From assembly GCA_965217175.1 (NCBI GenBank), contig OZ244251.1:868001-932000 (forward strand): 64,000 nt of DNA. The letters are read 5' to 3'. Below, piece by piece: positions 26,457 through 35,841 of this stretch. The position numbers and the translations under genes were made by a program. The stretch's first letter is position 1, and the number at the start of each line of letters is the position of its first letter. The notes under the pieces were generated by a model. It saw nothing but the letters and a program-made list of their open reading frames with translations. It was not told the DNA's origin and ran no database searches. The stretch is from Bin87 sp965217175. GTDB taxonomy: Bacteria; Chloroflexota; Dehalococcoidia; Lucifugimonadales; UBA3495.

Positions 26457-27119
26457 ATGCCAGTTCACCATGAAACGCACGGGGCGGGCGATGTTACCGT
26501 CCACAAGATTGAAAATATGGGAACCCTGGGCAACAACGGGTATATCGTGGTGTGTCCGGAGACCAACCAGGGGGTTTGTATCGATACGCCCGCCGAGCCG
26601 GAAAAGATGATCGACGAGGTTCGGGCCCACGGGATAGACGTGCAGGCGATCCTGATTACCCACGGTCACCAGGACCACCTGGCGGGCTACACCGAAATTA
26701 CCGGCAGCATAGGCGCGCCGGCGGCCATCGGCGGGCCGGATGCCGGTTTGCCGCCCAGCCCACCGCAGCGCAATCTGAGCGACGGCGACACGGTGGCGTT
26801 TGGCAACCAGACGATTCAGTGTTTGAGCACACCGGGGCATACCGAGGGGTCCACCTGTTTCCTGGTGGGGGGTTTTCTTTTCTCGGGGGACACGCTGTTC
26901 CCGGGCGGGCCGGGCCGGTCACGGAGTCCGGAGGCTTTGCAGCAGGAGCTGGGCAGCATCAGCAGAAAGCTGCTCACCCTTCCTGATGACACCTATGTGT
27001 ATCCCGGGCACGGTCCCGACAACACGACCATCGGTGAGGCGCGTCGGCGTTATACGGTGTTCATGTCCAAGTCGCATCCGGCAGACCTGCAGGGCGACGT
27101 GGACTGGTTGAACACCTGA
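26457..27119 (+). CDS. MBL-fold metallo-hydrolase
   Basis: This encodes 220 residues; the ATG at 26457 follows GAGGAGGCGCAGGAAT. The metallo-beta-lactamase motif ITHGHQDHLAGY lies near residue 63, further metal ligands are in STPGHTEGS and FSGDTLF, and a late YPGHGPD follows. This is the glyoxalase II-like subgroup, which hydrolyses thioesters or related compounds. The M16 peptidase gene starts 14 bp after its stop, so the two form a transcript. Confidence 0.87.
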   Translation: MPVHHETHGAGDVTVHKIENMGTLGNNGYIVVCPETNQGVCIDTPAEPEKMIDEVRAHGIDVQAILITHGHQDHLAGYTEITGSIGAPAAIGGPDAGLPPSPPQRNLSDGDTVAFGNQTIQCLSTPGHTEGSTCFLVGGFLFSGDTLFPGGPGRSRSPEALQQELGSISRKLLTLPDDTYVYPGHGPDNTTIGEARRRYTVFMSKSHPADLQGDVDWLNT

Positions 27120-27133
27120 TCGCCGCAAATTTC

Positions 27134-28399
27134 GTGTATCGCCGCACAGTTTTGAACAACGGGTTGCGGGTGTTAACGGCAGAGATGCCACACACCCGCA
27201 GCGTTTCCATGTTCATATCGGTTGGGGCGGGCTCACGGTACGAACCTTCCGAGCTGGCCGGATTGTCGCACTTTCTGGAGCACCTGCCGTTCAAGGGCAC
27301 CCGAAGCTGGCCGACCGCTCTGGCCATCTCGGAAGCCGTGGAAGGGGTGGGCGGCATCATGAATGCGGCCACCGACCGGGAAATGACCTCGTTCTGGTGC
27401 AAGGTTGCCAGCGTGTACGCCGATCGGGCGTTGCCGGTGATTATCGACCTGGTGCGTCATCCGCTGCTGGATCCGACGGAAATGGAGAAGGAGCGGGACG
27501 TCATCCTCGATGAATTGCGGATGACCAATGACTACCCGGCCGAGGTGTGCGCTCTGTTGATCGACCGTGCCATCTGGCCCGGGCAGGCCATGGGACGGGA
27601 CGTTGGCGGAGAACCGAAGACGGTGAGCGCTATCGGGTTGGAGGACGTGCGCCAGTACATGGAACGGCAGTACCGACCCAACAACACGGTTATCAGTATT
27701 GCCGGCGCGCTGGATCATGATACGGCGGTGGGTATGCTGGCCGAGGCTACGGCAGACTGGATGCCCGGGGAACCCCTGGGTTGGGAACCGGTTGTCGCGG
27801 CGGCCGACGATGCGCCTACCATTCTTCTGGATACTCGGCCTGCCGAAGACACCAACCTGTGCATCGGGATGCCAGGCTTGATGATGACCGATCCCGACCG
27901 CTATGCGGCCACGGTGTTGAACGGTGTGTTGGGAGATGGGATGAGCAGCCGGCTGTTCCAGAACCTGCGTGAGAACCTTGGAATAACGTACGACGTGCAC
28001 AGCGCCTTGAGCAATTACCGGGACTGCGGCGCGCTGGTGGTGTCCTGCGGGACGGAGCCGGCTCGGGCCGCTGAAGCGGTGCAGGCGACCCGCACGGAGT
28101 TGCTGGGAATGCTGGAGCGGGTTCCGGACACCGAGGTGCATAAGGTTCGGGAGTACATCAAGGGCCGGCTGCTGATGCGAATGGAAGACTCGCGGGCGGT
28201 GGCGGCCTGGCTGTCCTCGCAGGAATTGTTACTGGGAGAGATAACCACGCCGGATGAAACTGCGTCGCGCATCGACGCGGTGACGCCAACCGACGTATTG
28301 CGAACCGCAGAGCGACTGATCTCGCCCCAGGCGTTCCGGCTGGCAGTGGTCGGCCCGCACGAAAACGACACCGAGTTTCGCGCCGCATTATCCGGATAA
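27134..28399 (+). CDS. M16 family zinc peptidase
   Basis: This encodes 421 residues from a GTG at 27134. The inverted zinc motif HFLEHLPFKGT (HxxEH) is near residue 46, with the distal Glu in the LDELRMTNDYPAEV region, and the second half-domain is recognisable (NTVISIAGALDHDTAV). Length fits the single-chain processing-peptidase subfamily. No ribosome site is strong at the GTG, so translation may be coupled to the MBL gene 14 bp upstream. Targets are unknown. Confidence 0.87.
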   Translation: MYRRTVLNNGLRVLTAEMPHTRSVSMFISVGAGSRYEPSELAGLSHFLEHLPFKGTRSWPTALAISEAVEGVGGIMNAATDREMTSFWCKVASVYADRALPVIIDLVRHPLLDPTEMEKERDVILDELRMTNDYPAEVCALLIDRAIWPGQAMGRDVGGEPKTVSAIGLEDVRQYMERQYRPNNTVISIAGALDHDTAVGMLAEATADWMPGEPLGWEPVVAAADDAPTILLDTRPAEDTNLCIGMPGLMMTDPDRYAATVLNGVLGDGMSSRLFQNLRENLGITYDVHSALSNYRDCGALVVSCGTEPARAAEAVQATRTELLGMLERVPDTEVHKVREYIKGRLLMRMEDSRAVAAWLSSQELLLGEITTPDETASRIDAVTPTDVLRTAERLISPQAFRLAVVGPHENDTEFRAALSG

Positions 28400-28454
28400 A
28401 CGGCGGCCAGTAAAACGCGAACAACTGCAACGGTCTAAACAGGAGGCAGAAAAT

Positions 28455-29318
28455 ATGCCCGCCACGACACGTTACAACAAGGCGATTCAGCTGCTGGAAG
28501 AGGGCAAACCAGTTTTCGGCACGGGTTTGATCTGGAACGGCAATCTGGATGAAATGACCTATTTTGCCGATTCGGACTATGACCTGGTAATGATCGAGAT
28601 GGAACACGAGGGGTTGTCATTCAACAACCTGCGAACGTCGCTGCAATTTTTGCTGAATCGCAAACGGGTGATTGACGGCGGTGGTTTGCAGGCCGACCCG
28701 ACGCCGATTGTGCGTATTCCGCCCAACACCCGGGAGCAGAACCAGTGGGTCATCAAGCAGGCGCTGGACACGGGGGTGTATGGTCTGATACTGCCCCACC
28801 TGGATACGGTGGAAGGAGCAATGTCGGCGGTGCGGGCGGCGCGTTATCCGCAGGTTCCCGGTGTGGCCGACTTTGAGCCGCGGGGCGAACGGGGATGGTG
28901 GCAGCGGATTGCTCCCCGGTACTGGGGGTTGTCGGCTACAGAGTATTATGACGCCGCCGACATTTGGCCCATCGATCCCGACGGCAACCTGTTGTTGATG
29001 GGCATTGTGGAAGAGCCAACGGGAGCCAACAACCTGCCGGACATACTGCGGGAGGTGAAGGGCATCGGCGCGATATGGGCCGGGCCTGGCGATATGTCGG
29101 TGGCGATGGGACACCGAGGCAACGCCGGGCATCCGGAGGTTCAGGAGATGCTACTGCGGATTTTGGGAATCTGCCAGAACGCCGGTGTCCCCTGCGCGGT
29201 GGGCTGCACGGCGGCGGAAGTGCCGATGCGACTGGAGCAGGGTTTCAGCATCCTGATTACCGCACCCACACGAACCGCCGGGGGACTGGAGGAAGGACGC
29301 CGTATCTCTGGAAGGTAG
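28455..29318 (+). CDS. HpcH/HpaI aldolase/citrate lyase family protein
   Basis: This encodes 287 residues; the ATG follows AGGAGGCAGAAAAT. Class II pyruvate aldolase features: FGTGLIWNGNLDEMTYFADS, DLVMIEMEHEGLSFNN, TPIVRIPPN near residue 84, GLILPHLDTVEGAMSAVRAARYP-type segment, and AIWAGPGDMSVAMGH near residue 205. The family makes or cleaves 4-hydroxy-2-oxoacids with Mg2+ or Mn2+. A particular aldol substrate cannot be named. It is followed by the 29348-29383 terminator. Confidence 0.87.
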   Translation: MPATTRYNKAIQLLEEGKPVFGTGLIWNGNLDEMTYFADSDYDLVMIEMEHEGLSFNNLRTSLQFLLNRKRVIDGGGLQADPTPIVRIPPNTREQNQWVIKQALDTGVYGLILPHLDTVEGAMSAVRAARYPQVPGVADFEPRGERGWWQRIAPRYWGLSATEYYDAADIWPIDPDGNLLLMGIVEEPTGANNLPDILREVKGIGAIWAGPGDMSVAMGHRGNAGHPEVQEMLLRILGICQNAGVPCAVGCTAAEVPMRLEQGFSILITAPTRTAGGLEEGRRISGR

Positions 29319-29347
29319 CTTTTTCAACTGAGCCCAGAACTGGCAAA

Positions 29348-29383
29348 TACAGGAGGGGCGACGATTACGTCGCCCCTCCTGTA
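29348..29383. terminator. Bidirectional hairpin terminator
   Basis: A perfect 16-bp stem (29348-29363 with 29368-29383) has the 4-nt loop ATTA. It lies between the convergent aldolase and hflC genes and can serve both. The T-rich tail is modest (TACGTTTGT). Confidence 0.8.
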
Positions 29384-29423
29384 CGTTTGTAAGACGCGGT
29401 TGTACCCAATTGGCGGAGTTGTC

Positions 29424-30368
29424 TTACTCTGTAACGCCATCGGGTCCCGGCAGGTACCGGAACAGGGGGGAATCTGCGGAGAAGACTATGGTGTCCTGAC
29501 CCTTGATCTGAATCTGGTAGGATAAGAGGCTTCTGCGGAAAGCGAAAAATTCGGGGTCGCTGTTCAAGGCTTCGGCGAGGATGCGGATGGCTTCGGCCTC
29601 ACCCTCACCGCGAACCCGGTTGGACTCGCGCTGGGCCACTGCCAGGATAACGTCGCGCTCACGGTCAGTGGTGGCTCGAATCTTGCGGTCTTCCTCCTCA
29701 CCCTGGGCGCGGAAACGGGCAGCGATACGGTTACGCTCGGCGCGCATTCTGGTGAAAATGGATGCGGTAACAGCCTCGGGGAAGTCGGCGCGTTTGATAC
29801 GCACGTCAATGATCTCGATACCGAAATTGTCGCCACCGGTGGTTTCGCGGACGGCCGCGAGCACTTCGCCCAGGATCTCGGTGCGGGTTTCCTGCCCTTC
29901 AACCAACGGCAATCCTTCGACATCCGTTACGGGTACTCCGAGGTCGTCGAGGAGGGGTTTGGCCCCGATGATGTCGGTACGATCACGGAGGGCTACGCGG
30001 TCACGCAGGGTGGAGGTGACGATGTCACCCAGGCGGCTGCGGGCATTGAGTTCGTTTTGGAGAGTTTTGCGGAACTGAACGGGATCGACGATTCGGTAGC
30101 GGGCGTAGATGTCGATGACCAGGTTCTCTTTGTCCTGGTCGGGCATGGACACCGGAGGGGCGTCAATGCGGAGCACGCGGCGGTCCAGTCTGACGACGGT
30201 GTCGACGAAGGGAAGTTTGACGTTGAGTCCGGGAGATTCTTCGGTATTCACCACCTCGCCGAAGCGCAGGATGATGACCTGTTCCGTCACATCAACAACG
30301 TAAAGCGTTTGACGCAGCACAACTAAGGCGACGATGATGATGACGGCGGCGATGATGAGTTTGCGCAT
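29424..30368 (-). CDS. hflC: HflC, SPFH-domain membrane protease modulator
   Basis: This encodes 314 residues; the ATG at 30368 follows CGGAGAATCCCCCA. An N-terminal membrane helix (about residues 5-21) leads to the SPFH domain (TEQVIILRFGEVVNTEESPG, VIDIYARYRIVDPVQF) and a long charged coiled-coil part (FRAQGEEEDRKIRATTDR). HflC and HflK form a periplasm-facing complex that surrounds and restrains FtsH in model bacteria. hflK lies 58 bp upstream in the same operon, and ftsH is the next minus-strand gene. Confidence 0.92.
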   Translation of the reverse strand: MRKLIIAAVIIIVALVVLRQTLYVVDVTEQVIILRFGEVVNTEESPGLNVKLPFVDTVVRLDRRVLRIDAPPVSMPDQDKENLVIDIYARYRIVDPVQFRKTLQNELNARSRLGDIVTSTLRDRVALRDRTDIIGAKPLLDDLGVPVTDVEGLPLVEGQETRTEILGEVLAAVRETTGGDNFGIEIIDVRIKRADFPEAVTASIFTRMRAERNRIAARFRAQGEEEDRKIRATTDRERDVILAVAQRESNRVRGEGEAEAIRILAEALNSDPEFFAFRRSLLSYQIQIKGQDTIVFSADSPLFRYLPGPDGVTE

Positions 30369-30426
30369 TGGGGGATTCTCCGAAAGGGTGGACGGTCAGT
30401 AGCGGAAACGCGGTGCTAGATTGCTG

Positions 30427-31521
30427 CTACTGGGGATTGGGGCCGACGGGGGCGGGTATGATGTTTCCGTCCTGTCCCAGAATCAGTACCGGGTTGGTAC
30501 CGGGGCCAAGGATAACCTTTCTGACGCTGGGCAGCACGTTATCCATGGCTTCCAGGTAAAGGCGTTGACGTGTAACCTCGGGTGAGTTTCGGTACTCTGT
30601 GAGCACCGACAGGAAGCGCAGGCTTTCACCGTTGGCGGTTTCGATACGGGATTGGCGGAAAGCTTCTGCCGCTTCAATGATGCGTGCGGCGTCACCGTTG
30701 GCTCGGGGAAGAATATCTTCCTGGTAGGCTCGGGCCTGGTTGATGCGGGTTTCCCGTTCCTGGCGGCCTCGCAGCACGTCGTCGAAGGCGTCGCGGACTT
30801 CTTCGGGCGCCTTGACGTCCTGGAGCTGGACGGAGATGACCTCGATACCAGCCTCGTACTCGTTGAGGATGGCCTGCAAACGGGTTCTGGTATCGGTTTC
30901 CACCAGTTCGCGCCCTCGGACCAACACGTCGTCGATGGAGCGTTGGCCCACGACGAGACGGAGGGCGGCTTCGGCGCCGTCCTTGAGGGTGCGACCGTCG
31001 GGGCGACCTTCGGGGACGCCACGAATCTGCTCGCCCGGATCATCGACCTTGAACAGGAAATTGTTGAGGTTGCTGATTCGGTATTGCACCACCATCTGAA
31101 CGTCAACGATGTTGAGGTCGCCGGAAATCATGAGGGCTTCGTCCAGGAACGGGGTATTGACGGCGGCATCGTTAGACCGGAAACCCAGCTCCATACGACG
31201 GGTCTGTGTAACCAGGACAACGTCGTTTTTCCCTATCGGACCGGGCCACCACCAGTGGAGACCTTCCTGAGTAATTGGATCGCCCTGAACCGCGCCAAAC
31301 AGGCGCAATGAAGCGTTTTCGCCGGGGCTGACGGTGTACACACCTGTGGCAGCCCAGATGACGACGATCAACGCAACGATAGCGACGATAATTACACCGA
31401 GGTTGAGGTTGCCGAATCTGCCTCCCGCTCCACCGAAAATGCCCCGGATACGACCGATAATCTGGTCAAAGTCGAACTCGGGTTGTCGAGGTGGCTGCTG
31501 GCCTCCGCCGGGGTTGAACAT
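30427..31521 (-). CDS. hflK: HflK, SPFH-domain membrane protease modulator
   Basis: This encodes 364 residues; the ATG at 31521 follows AAAGGAACGAATATTT. A Gly/Gln/Pro-rich N-terminus (MFNPGGGQQPPRQPEFDFDQ) precedes a membrane helix (about residues 44-65) and the SPFH domain (YTVSPGENASLRLFGAVQGD, NIVDVQMVVQYRISN). The C-terminal coiled coil is rich in Arg and Glu. It is expected to assemble with HflC in the membrane and modulate FtsH proteolysis. Confidence 0.92.
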   Translation of the reverse strand: MFNPGGGQQPPRQPEFDFDQIIGRIRGIFGGAGGRFGNLNLGVIIVAIVALIVVIWAATGVYTVSPGENASLRLFGAVQGDPITQEGLHWWWPGPIGKNDVVLVTQTRRMELGFRSNDAAVNTPFLDEALMISGDLNIVDVQMVVQYRISNLNNFLFKVDDPGEQIRGVPEGRPDGRTLKDGAEAALRLVVGQRSIDDVLVRGRELVETDTRTRLQAILNEYEAGIEVISVQLQDVKAPEEVRDAFDDVLRGRQERETRINQARAYQEDILPRANGDAARIIEAAEAFRQSRIETANGESLRFLSVLTEYRNSPEVTRQRLYLEAMDNVLPSVRKVILGPGTNPVLILGQDGNIIPAPVGPNPQ

Positions 31522-31862
31522 AAATATTCGTTCCTTTCAGCTGTTAGATGCTGCGATGGGTGGAATGGGCAACTTCCGGGAGCGGTGGGAGTGTGGGAGT
31601 TGCACCACAGCGAGTGTCCAATTTGGCCCTCGCCGAATGGCTTTGCCAGTATAACACTATTGTCCGGGACGTGGTTTATAATGTCGTTCGCCCGACGTCG
31701 GGACATTTTGGCGCCGGTTAACCGCCCGGCGACGACTCCGCATGGACGACTGGACTGGGATCCGTCCGGCGGCACGGATTGCTGGTTGGTGTGGGTTAAC
31801 AGGATGCCAGGCTCGGGTCGCGTACGGGGTGATTCAACGCACAAGGTGAGGATGTTGAACCG
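31522..31862. other. 341-bp gap between hflK and a small divergent gene
   Basis: It must hold the divergent control regions for hflK and for the gene at 31863. A short frame (31681-31866, starting MSFARRRDIL) ends overlapping the ATG at 31863 as ATGA; it has no ribosome site or family and I do not call it a gene. No palindromic repeat is present. Confidence 0.4.
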
Positions 31863-32186
31863 ATGACAGCACCACTGGGATTTTCTTCTGGGAGCGCGGA
31901 CTCCGGGTCGTCGTCGCAGGGTATGACGGTAAAGGTTGGCGAAGACATGGCACGGGTTCAGGTTTCGTGTCCGCACCAAAGCGGCCTTATCTACGCCGTG
32001 CCGGGCGATCGGAGCTGGGTATGCAGCGATGAATTGCGGCCGGCCCACGCTATGGCAGGGTTCTTTCGGGAGTTGGTCGCGCTGAAAGACCCGCGGGTGG
32101 AGAACCTGATGCACGAGTGGGGGTTGTATTACCGCAGCCTGCCCCTGGAAGAGGACTCGGGCGGCGGCGAGTCGCCCACGTCGTAA
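31863..32186 (+). CDS. Hypothetical protein
   Basis: This encodes 107 residues from the ATG at 31863; another in-frame ATG at 31923 (MTVKVGEDMARV) may be the true start, since residues 1-20 are low-complexity Ser/Gly. The core has two Cys (QVSCPHQSG and SWVCSDELRP) and a predicted helix AGFFRELVALKDPRVENLMH. No family recognised. It lies between hflK and ftsH on the opposite strand. The last codons are part of a 43-bp direct repeat (32171-32213, 32295-32337). Confidence 0.55.
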   Translation: MTAPLGFSSGSADSGSSSQGMTVKVGEDMARVQVSCPHQSGLIYAVPGDRSWVCSDELRPAHAMAGFFRELVALKDPRVENLMHEWGLYYRSLPLEEDSGGGESPTS

Positions 32187-32376
32187 CGTCGGCGGGGTTT
32201 TCACCCTCACCCCCGTATCAAGTACGGGGCAGGCTCCAACCCTCTCCCATCGAGGGAAAGGGGGTCCTTCGACGGGCTCAGGATGAATGGGGGGGTCGCC
32301 CAAGTCGTAACGTCGGCGGGGTTTTCACCCTCACCCCAACCCTCTCCCATCAAGGGAGAGGGGGTAATTCGATAGG
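32171..32376. repeat. Direct duplication plus palindromic repeats before ftsH 3' end
   Basis: The 43 bp at 32171-32213, including the last codons of the upstream gene, recur at 32295-32337 with one mismatch. Each copy is followed by CCCTC-type palindromes (about 32208-32262 and 32330-32361), and a CCTTCGACGGGCTCAGGAT module lies between them. The unit is 124 bp long. Confidence 0.8.
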
Positions 32377-34374
32377 CTAGTCGGCGGCGGGCGGCACTCC
32401 CGATGCTGGATCGTTGGTGGCCGAACTGCCGAATGAAGGGGCCGGATTGGGGAGCGGATCGCCGTGGGTGACCGGCGGGGCCGGCGGTGCGTAAGGCGAT
32501 GGCGCCGGGATTGGCCGGGCGGGTTCCGATTCGATGCCGGGCGGGTCGTCGTTGAAGAGACGGCGCAAGGCATCTCCGGAGATAGCTTCGTGCTCGATGA
32601 GATATTCGGCGATTTGAACCAGCTTGGGTTTGTAATCCATCAGGTGCTGCTGGGCCTGCCGGTAGGCGCTATTGATAAGGTGGCGCACTTCGACGTCAAT
32701 CTCTTCTGCGATTTTGTCGCCGTAGTCCCGTTCTTCGCTGATTTCGCGTCCCAGGAACACCAGCTCTTCCCGTTTGCCAAAGGTGCGCGGGCCGAGGCTG
32801 GAGGACATGCCGTAGCGTTTGACCATACCGAGGGCGGTTTTGGTGGCGCGTTCGATGTCGTTGCTGGCTCCGGTGGTAACTTCGTCAAAGATCAACTCTT
32901 CGGCGACGCGACCCCCCATCATGACACCGAGCATGTCCTGGAACTGGTTCTTGGTCCAGAGATACCGGTCTTCATCGGGGAGCAACGTGGTGTGTCCACC
33001 CATGTTGCCGCGGGAGACGATGCTGATTTTGTGGACGCGGTCGGCGTGGGGAAGCAACCAGGCGACGAGGGCATGACCGGCTTCGTGGTAGGCGGTCATT
33101 TCTTTTTCGCGCTGACTGATGACACGGCTCTTGCGTTCGGGGCCGGCGATCACGCGCTCGATGGCCTCCTCAAAGTCGGCCATGAAGATGCTGGACTGGT
33201 TCTTACGGGCGGCGAGGAGCGCGGCCTCATTAACCAGGTTGGACAGGTCGGCGCCGCTGAATCCGGGAGTCTCGCGGGCGACGATCTCAATGCTGATTTC
33301 ATTGGACAGGGGTTTACCCGCGACGTGCACTTTCAGGATCGCACCGCGACCGACAACGTCGGGCAGGTCCAGCGTTACGCGGCGGTCGAAACGACCGGGG
33401 CGGAGCAGGGCGGGGTCCAGGATGTCGGGCCGGTTGGTGGCGGCGATGACGATGATGTTGGTGTTGGTTTCAAAGCCGTCCATTTCAACCAGGATCTGGT
33501 TGAGGGTTTGCTCGCGTTCGTCGTGTCCACCGCCCAGGCCGGCGCCGCGGTGGCGACCGACGGCGTCGATCTCGTCTACGAAGAGGATGCACGGAGCGTT
33601 GCGCTTGGCCTGTTCGAACAGGTCACGGACGCGGGCCGCGCCGACGCCTACGAACATCTCGACGAATTCGCTCCCGGAAATATGGAAGAACGGTGTGCCG
33701 GCTTCGCCAGCGACGGCCCGTGCCAGCAGCGTTTTACCGGTGCCGGGAGGACCCACCAGGAGCACGCCCTTGGGGATGCGGGCGCCGAGGGACAGGAAGC
33801 GTTCGGGATATTTGAGGAAATCGACGACTTCTTCGAGCTCGGCTTTGGCTTCGTCGACTCCGGCCACGTCGTTGAATGTAACCGAGGGCCGGTTGAACGG
33901 CATCATGCGAGCGCGGCTGCGCCCGAAACTCATGGTCTGATTGTTGGATCCCTGGGCCTGGCGCATCATCAGAAGGATGAGGCCGCCGAAGAATATCAGG
34001 GGCAGGAAGTTGAGCAGGATGCCGAAAATGCTGCCGAATCCGCCCGAGCCTTTGTAATCCACTTTGGGCGGGCTGGTGAGGCGGTCAAGGTCGACGGCTT
34101 CGTTGAGCAGCGTATAGAAATCAGCGTTTTCGCCGATACGGCTGGTGTACTTGGTGGCCTCGCCACCGATGGTAGTCCGAGGGATGACGGTGAGTTTTTC
34201 GCCATCCACGATGATCTGATCGACCTTGCCACTCCGCACATCGTTGAAGACATCGGTAATAGAAAGTTGTTCGCTACTACCGAAGCTCGGAATCAGCGTG
34301 TAGAAAACTACTATGACTCCGATAATGATGAGCAGATAGATGAGACTGTTGCGGATCCAGCGATTATTGCCCAT
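32377..34374 (-). CDS. ftsH: ATP-dependent zinc metalloprotease FtsH
   Basis: This encodes 665 residues; the ATG at 34374 follows GGCAGGAGCTTT. Two membrane helices (about residues 9-28 and 115-137) bracket the small external domain. The AAA+ domain has Walker A GPPGTGKT (near 206), Walker B ILFVDEID, and the second region of homology ATNRPDILDPALLRPGRFDR. The zinc site HEAGH is near residue 428. It degrades membrane and regulatory proteins. The hflK and hflC genes nearby encode its usual regulators. The C-terminus is long, Pro/Ala-rich and probably disordered. Confidence 0.95.
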   Translation of the reverse strand: MGNNRWIRNSLIYLLIIIGVIVVFYTLIPSFGSSEQLSITDVFNDVRSGKVDQIIVDGEKLTVIPRTTIGGEATKYTSRIGENADFYTLLNEAVDLDRLTSPPKVDYKGSGGFGSIFGILLNFLPLIFFGGLILLMMRQAQGSNNQTMSFGRSRARMMPFNRPSVTFNDVAGVDEAKAELEEVVDFLKYPERFLSLGARIPKGVLLVGPPGTGKTLLARAVAGEAGTPFFHISGSEFVEMFVGVGAARVRDLFEQAKRNAPCILFVDEIDAVGRHRGAGLGGGHDEREQTLNQILVEMDGFETNTNIIVIAATNRPDILDPALLRPGRFDRRVTLDLPDVVGRGAILKVHVAGKPLSNEISIEIVARETPGFSGADLSNLVNEAALLAARKNQSSIFMADFEEAIERVIAGPERKSRVISQREKEMTAYHEAGHALVAWLLPHADRVHKISIVSRGNMGGHTTLLPDEDRYLWTKNQFQDMLGVMMGGRVAEELIFDEVTTGASNDIERATKTALGMVKRYGMSSSLGPRTFGKREELVFLGREISEERDYGDKIAEEIDVEVRHLINSAYRQAQQHLMDYKPKLVQIAEYLIEHEAISGDALRRLFNDDPPGIESEPARPIPAPSPYAPPAPPVTHGDPLPNPAPSFGSSATNDPASGVPPAAD

Positions 34375-34440
34375 AAAGCTCCTGCCGGCGCTTGCCGCGG
34401 CTATGGTGAGATGCCGCAGAAAGCCGGGAGATAGGTTAAC

Positions 34441-34469
34441 ATACTAGCGGCGCAGCGGATAAATTGCAA
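34441..34469 (-). promoter_or_regulatory. Probable ftsH promoter
   Basis: On the minus strand, TTGCAA (34469-34464) and TAGTAT (34446-34441) are separated by 17 bp. This gives a leader of about 60 nt before the ftsH start at 34374. Confidence 0.5.
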
Positions 34470-34528
34470 AGCGGACTGATGCAGCGGAGCCACCGGGCGC
34501 CACAGCAGCGCAGTCCGGGGAGGATTGA

Positions 34529-35548
34529 ATGGTTAATTCAACATACGGTGAACGCAGCCGGGTGTATCTGTTTGGCACGGGAGGGACGATTTCATTCGTG
34601 GGGGAGAACCGCACCGATTTCGCCAACTACAGCTACCGGGGGACGCAGCTTACGATCCAGGAGATGCTGGCGCGGGTTCCCGAAGCGGAGGAAGTGGCGG
34701 ATGTAGTTGCAGAGCAGGTGATCAACGTTGGCAGCACGGAGGTGTATCCGTCCGACTGGCTGACGCTGGCGCGACGCATCAACGAGCGGATGAGCGCGGA
34801 CGGCGCCGCGTCCGGTGCTGCGGTAACCCACGGCACGGCAACGCTGGAAGAGACCGCGTATTTCCTGAACCTGACGGTGCGCGACCGTAGGCCGGTGGTG
34901 GTTACGGGAGCGATGCGTCCCCCGTCGGCGATGGGCACGGACGCCGACAACAATTTGCTGGATGCGGTGCGCATAGCAGCCGCGGAGCAGTCGGCGGGAC
35001 GGGGCGCTCTGGTGGTTTTGAACAACGAGATTCACTCGGCGCGTGACGTCACCAAGACGGACTCGTACCGCGTGGAGACGTTCCAGTCGGGACACATGGG
35101 CTACCTGGGGTATTCAGACTCCGACGGCCAGGTGGTTTATTATCGTCGTCCCGAGCGGAGGCACACCGCAGATTCCGAGTTCGATTTGGCTGGTATCGAC
35201 GAACTGCCGCGCGTTGATATCGCCTACGCCTACGCCGGCGCGGACGGCACCGTGATCGATGCCCTCACCGACGCGAAGGTGGGGGGAATCGTGGCAGCCG
35301 GATTGGGCAGCGGTGGTTCGCCGGCCCCGTTTATGGCCGGATTGCAAAGGGCGATAGCATCGGGTGTGCCGGTGGTCCTGTCGACGCAGGTTGGCACCGG
35401 CAGGGTGCTGCAAACCAGGCGGTTCATGGAGCAGGGTTACATCGTCGCGGACAATCTGCACCCCAAGAAGGCGCGAATCCTGCTGATGCTGGGCTTGACA
35501 CGGACCACTGATCCTTCGGAGTTGCAGCGCATGATGCTGGAATACTGA
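34529..35548 (+). CDS. L-asparaginase (type I/II family)
   Basis: This encodes 339 residues; the ATG follows GGGGAGGATTGA. Catalytic Thr motifs: YLFGTGGTISFVGE at the N-terminus and AVTHGTATLEETAYFL near residue 98. The later signatures RRPVVVTGAMRPPSAMGTDA and LNNEIHSARDVTKTDS also fit. It hydrolyses asparagine to aspartate and ammonia. There is no signal peptide, so it should be cytoplasmic. It diverges from ftsH across 154 bp and lies upstream of the cobalamin riboswitch. Confidence 0.9.
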   Translation: MVNSTYGERSRVYLFGTGGTISFVGENRTDFANYSYRGTQLTIQEMLARVPEAEEVADVVAEQVINVGSTEVYPSDWLTLARRINERMSADGAASGAAVTHGTATLEETAYFLNLTVRDRRPVVVTGAMRPPSAMGTDADNNLLDAVRIAAAEQSAGRGALVVLNNEIHSARDVTKTDSYRVETFQSGHMGYLGYSDSDGQVVYYRRPERRHTADSEFDLAGIDELPRVDIAYAYAGADGTVIDALTDAKVGGIVAAGLGSGGSPAPFMAGLQRAIASGVPVVLSTQVGTGRVLQTRRFMEQGYIVADNLHPKKARILLMLGLTRTTDPSELQRMMLEY

Positions 35549-35593
35549 AAGCACGATTGAGTCGGATTTCGGACGGTCTCCTATCCGTTCGGA

Positions 35594-35742
35594 CACTGGA
35601 TTCCCGCCTGCGCGAGAATGACGAGAGCAACTGCAGTGGGACTCAGGGTCATTCGACTATCGGAACGTGGCGGTCGAAGGTGAGCTGGCGACAGCGTTGG
35701 TCGATACGGCTACGAGATTGCCACGCTGCCCTCGCAATGACA
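35594..35742. repeat. Two dispersed repeat modules
   Basis: CTGGATTCCCGCCTGCGCGA followed by GAATGACGAG (about 35596-35623), and GATTGCCACGCTGCCCTCGC followed by AATGACATT (35714-35742). Both are palindrome-like modules found in other gaps of this window. Confidence 0.7.
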
Positions 35743-35783
35743 TTAGGGGACAATAGAAAGACCCTGAGTGGGGCTGCTCGCGA

Positions 35784-35812
35784 TTGACTGGTAACCGGGG
35801 GCGTGTTACCTT
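35784..35812 (+). promoter_or_regulatory. Promoter of the cobalamin operon
   Basis: TTGACT (35784-35789) and TACCTT (35807-35812) are separated by 17 bp. Transcription would begin near 35819, about 20 nt before the first riboswitch helix. Confidence 0.5.
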
Positions 35813-35841
35813 TTAGTAATTAACAAACGAATCAAACGTGA

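Noticed and set aside
31681..31866. Possible 61-codon gene overlapping the start of the 31863 gene
   Set aside because: No ribosome site, no motif, and odd composition; the ATGA overlap alone is not enough.
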